A stretch of 64,000 nucleotides of DNA from the NCBI RefSeq assembly GCF_048537545.1, contig NZ_CP183218.1; one strand, 5' to 3'. Made by a program: the position numbers and the translations under genes. The notes beneath the pieces were generated by a model. The model did not search any database and was not told where the DNA came from. It saw only the letters and a list, made by a program, of their open reading frames with translations. Each line of letters begins with the position of its first letter. The stretch's first letter is position 1. This stretch comes from Chania fonticola_B. Its GTDB lineage: Bacteria; Pseudomonadota; Gammaproteobacteria; Enterobacterales; Enterobacteriaceae. Below, one piece after another: positions 62,061 through 64,000 of the stretch.

Positions 62061-64000
62061 TCAGAATGCGCGCTGGTAAGGCAGAATACCCGAGCGCAGC
62101 ATTTCATTGGTGCCAAGGCTGTGATCGCTGCTCAAGCCGCGCAGCTCGACGTTGAATGAAACTTTGTTATCGTACTTGCTGACCTGATTGCCGTTGTCCC
62201 AATCGGTGATCTTACGCTCATAACCCACGTTAACCGCCCAGCAGCAGGTGTTATAACGCAGGCCGACCAATTGGTTGGCGGTTTGTTTCGCACGGGTATC
62301 GTAGTAATACGCCCCGACCACCGCCCAACGATCGGCAATCGGCCAACTGGCCACCATACCGACCTGTGAAATACCGTCCTGATAGCCCGGGTTGCTGATA
62401 TCCGGCAGGGTTGCCGAAATATATTCCGGGCTGGCATAACGATAGTTCAACTGCACCATGCGATTCTGATCCTGACGATATTCCACAACCGCGTCGCCTA
62501 ACGCGACGCTATCGAGACGGGTGTCGTATTGCACACCACCACGCAGGCCCCAGCGATCGTCAATCTTCCAATAGGTGTCACCAGCCCAGACGACGCTGCC
62601 GGTATCATCGCTATTATCAAAGTTGCTACTTTGATCCCCGGTCCGCGAGCGACTGAGGTAGTAGATTTGACCTACGGATACGTTAAAACGTTCAACCAAT
62701 GCGTCATCATAAATACGCGAGGTGACACCGGCTGCTACGCGGTTCTGCGAGGCGACACGATCAAGGCCGCTGTAGGAACGGTCGCGGAACAGGCCTGAGT
62801 AGTCGGTTTGCAGCAGGGTTGAGTCATAAGTATAGATATTGCTTTGATCGCGATAAGGCACGTACAGGTACTGCATACGTGGCTCGATGGTTTGAGTAAA
62901 ACCTTCTGACCAATCCATTGGGCGATCGAACACCACTTTGCCATCGGTCTTGAACTGCGGCAGTACGCGGTTGACCGAATCTTCCAGATCGGGAACCGGG
63001 CTCCCCGGGTTACGGCTGGCATAGTCGGCGGCAAAACCGTTCGGGATGGTCTGCTGGAAATGCGTCGCCATCAGTTTGGCTTCGGTATTCAGGCTACCCC
63101 AACTGTTGGCCAACGGCAGATTGATCGCCGGTGCTACATGCCAACGAGTGGCTTTCGGGTTATTTGGGTTGACGCTGGTAAAGTTGGCAACCTGGGCGTA
63201 GGTGTGGAAATCAAACGGGCCAATATCCGATTTATAGTAGTTGAGATCCAACTGTGGCTGTGCACGGTAGGCGTTTTGGTTGCCCACCCCGCTGAAGATC
63301 TGGAACTGCTTGGAAGCCAACGTAGCATCCCAGTTCTCATCGGCATAACCGACGCTGAATTTCTGCGTGGCGTAGCCATCGGTGGTGGAGCCGTATTTGG
63401 AGTCCAGATCGGTGAAGTAATAAGGGTCGCTGACCTTGGTGTAGTCGACGTTGAAACGCCACACCTGATTCATTACGCCGTTATGGCCCCAGTAGAACAG
63501 CCAACGCTTACTGTCGTCGACATCCCCATGGTCTTTTTCGAACTGCCTATCGCTTGGCAGCCAGTCGAAGGCCATGGTGCCCAGACCCGGTTGCAGCAGA
63601 TAACGGAATTCGTTCTGCCACTGCAGGCCACGATTCGTCATGTAATGCGGGGTGATGGTGGCATCAAAGTTTGGCGCAATGTTCCAGTAATACGGCAGCA
63701 TGAACTCGAAGCCGTTATTACTACCATATTTGGCATTGGGGATCAGGAAGCCGGAGCGGCGTTTATTGCCCACTGGCAGCTGCAAATAGGGGCTGTAGAA
63801 CACCGGCACCTTGCCAATCTTGAAGCGGGCGTTCCACACTTCGGCCACTTCTTCTTCGCGATCGAGGATCACTTCGGAGCCCACTACGCTCCAACTGTTA
63901 TCGCCAGGCAGGCAAGAGGTGAAGGTACCGTTTTCCAGGATGGTGTAGCGGTTTTGGCCGCGCATCTTCATCTTGTCGGCGTCACCACGCCCTTGGCGAC
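62061..64000 (-). CDS. lptD: LPS-assembly outer-membrane protein LptD (N-terminus beyond window)
   Basis: About 646 C-terminal codons are present. The reading frame stays open to the right edge, with RQGRGDADKMKMRGQNRY across the last ATG, so that methionine is not the start. LptD is the beta-barrel that, with LptE, inserts LPS into the outer leaflet. The visible part covers the end of the periplasmic jellyroll (ENGTFTSCLPGDNSW) and the whole barrel, ending in phenylalanine. C-SCLPGD and the paired cysteines in YNTCCWAVN are three of the four disulfide cysteines known in E. coli. Confidence 0.96.
   Translation of the reverse strand, partial: RQGRGDADKMKMRGQNRYTILENGTFTSCLPGDNSWSVVGSEVILDREEEVAEVWNARFKIGKVPVFYSPYLQLPVGNKRRSGFLIPNAKYGSNNGFEFMLPYYWNIAPNFDATITPHYMTNRGLQWQNEFRYLLQPGLGTMAFDWLPSDRQFEKDHGDVDDSKRWLFYWGHNGVMNQVWRFNVDYTKVSDPYYFTDLDSKYGSTTDGYATQKFSVGYADENWDATLASKQFQIFSGVGNQNAYRAQPQLDLNYYKSDIGPFDFHTYAQVANFTSVNPNNPKATRWHVAPAINLPLANSWGSLNTEAKLMATHFQQTIPNGFAADYASRNPGSPVPDLEDSVNRVLPQFKTDGKVVFDRPMDWSEGFTQTIEPRMQYLYVPYRDQSNIYTYDSTLLQTDYSGLFRDRSYSGLDRVASQNRVAAGVTSRIYDDALVERFNVSVGQIYYLSRSRTGDQSSNFDNSDDTGSVVWAGDTYWKIDDRWGLRGGVQYDTRLDSVALGDAVVEYRQDQNRMVQLNYRYASPEYISATLPDISNPGYQDGISQVGMVASWPIADRWAVVGAYYYDTRAKQTANQLVGLRYNTCCWAVNVGYERKITDWDNGNQVSKYDNKVSFNVELRGLSSDHSLGTNEMLRSGILPYQRAF

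Noticed and set aside
1..64000. tRNA/rRNA genes, CRISPR arrays, prophage or insertion sequences
   Set aside because: Looked for in the intergenic gaps; none supported. The order of conserved genes leaves little space for them.

Overview
The window is a stretch of enterobacterial core chromosome. Gene order runs radA-nadR-ettA-slt-trpR-yjjX-gpmB-rob-creA-arcA-yjjY-lasT-thrLABC-yaaA-yaaJ-talB-mog-satP-dnaKJ-nhaAR-rpsT-ribF-ileS-lspA-fkpB-ispH-dapB-carAB-kefFC-folA-apaHG-rsmA-pdxA-surA-lptD. From memory this is the order around the zero point of the E. coli K-12 map. Protein similarity, a visibly GC-rich base composition and the genes missing or added relative to E. coli suggest Yersiniaceae, most likely Serratia. 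That genus call is inference. radA (left edge) and lptD (right edge) are cut by the window.

Left part (1-12.7 kb): radA and nadR, with a NadR-type operator in front of nadR; a REP-like inverted repeat; a divergent alcohol-dehydrogenase-like gene and LysR regulator; ettA; the yfiRNB diguanylate-cyclase signalling operon; a P-type ATPase; and a 53-codon ORF of unknown nature just before slt. Middle-left (12.7-25.3 kb): slt, the autoregulated trpR, yjjX, gpmB, rob, creA, arcA with a long regulatory upstream region (FNR-like site, YjjY-like ORF), lasT, and the threonine operon with a complete leader peptide and attenuator.

Middle (25.3-44.3 kb): yaaA, yaaJ, talB, mog, an extra MFS transporter, satP, the sigma-32-driven dnaKJ operon, nhaA (preceded by what looks like a collapsed ERIC repeat), nhaR, rpsT, and the ribF-ileS-lspA-fkpB-ispH operon. 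Right part (44.3-64 kb): dapB, carAB with PurR/ArgR-type control sites, a two-gene insertion, kefFC, a LysE-type exporter, yjjPB, folA, and on the minus strand the lptD-surA-pdxA-rsmA-apaG-apaH row.

The best candidate for an undescribed system is the two-gene unit at 50531-52407. A PF10014-type Fe(II)/2-oxoglutarate dioxygenase (the family with free-amino-acid hydroxylases) overlaps by 4 bp a class V PLP enzyme that looks like a cysteine desulfurase but lacks the catalytic cysteine at the SufS position. Nearly everything else is well-conserved housekeeping sequence. No tRNA, rRNA, CRISPR array, prophage or complete insertion sequence was seen.
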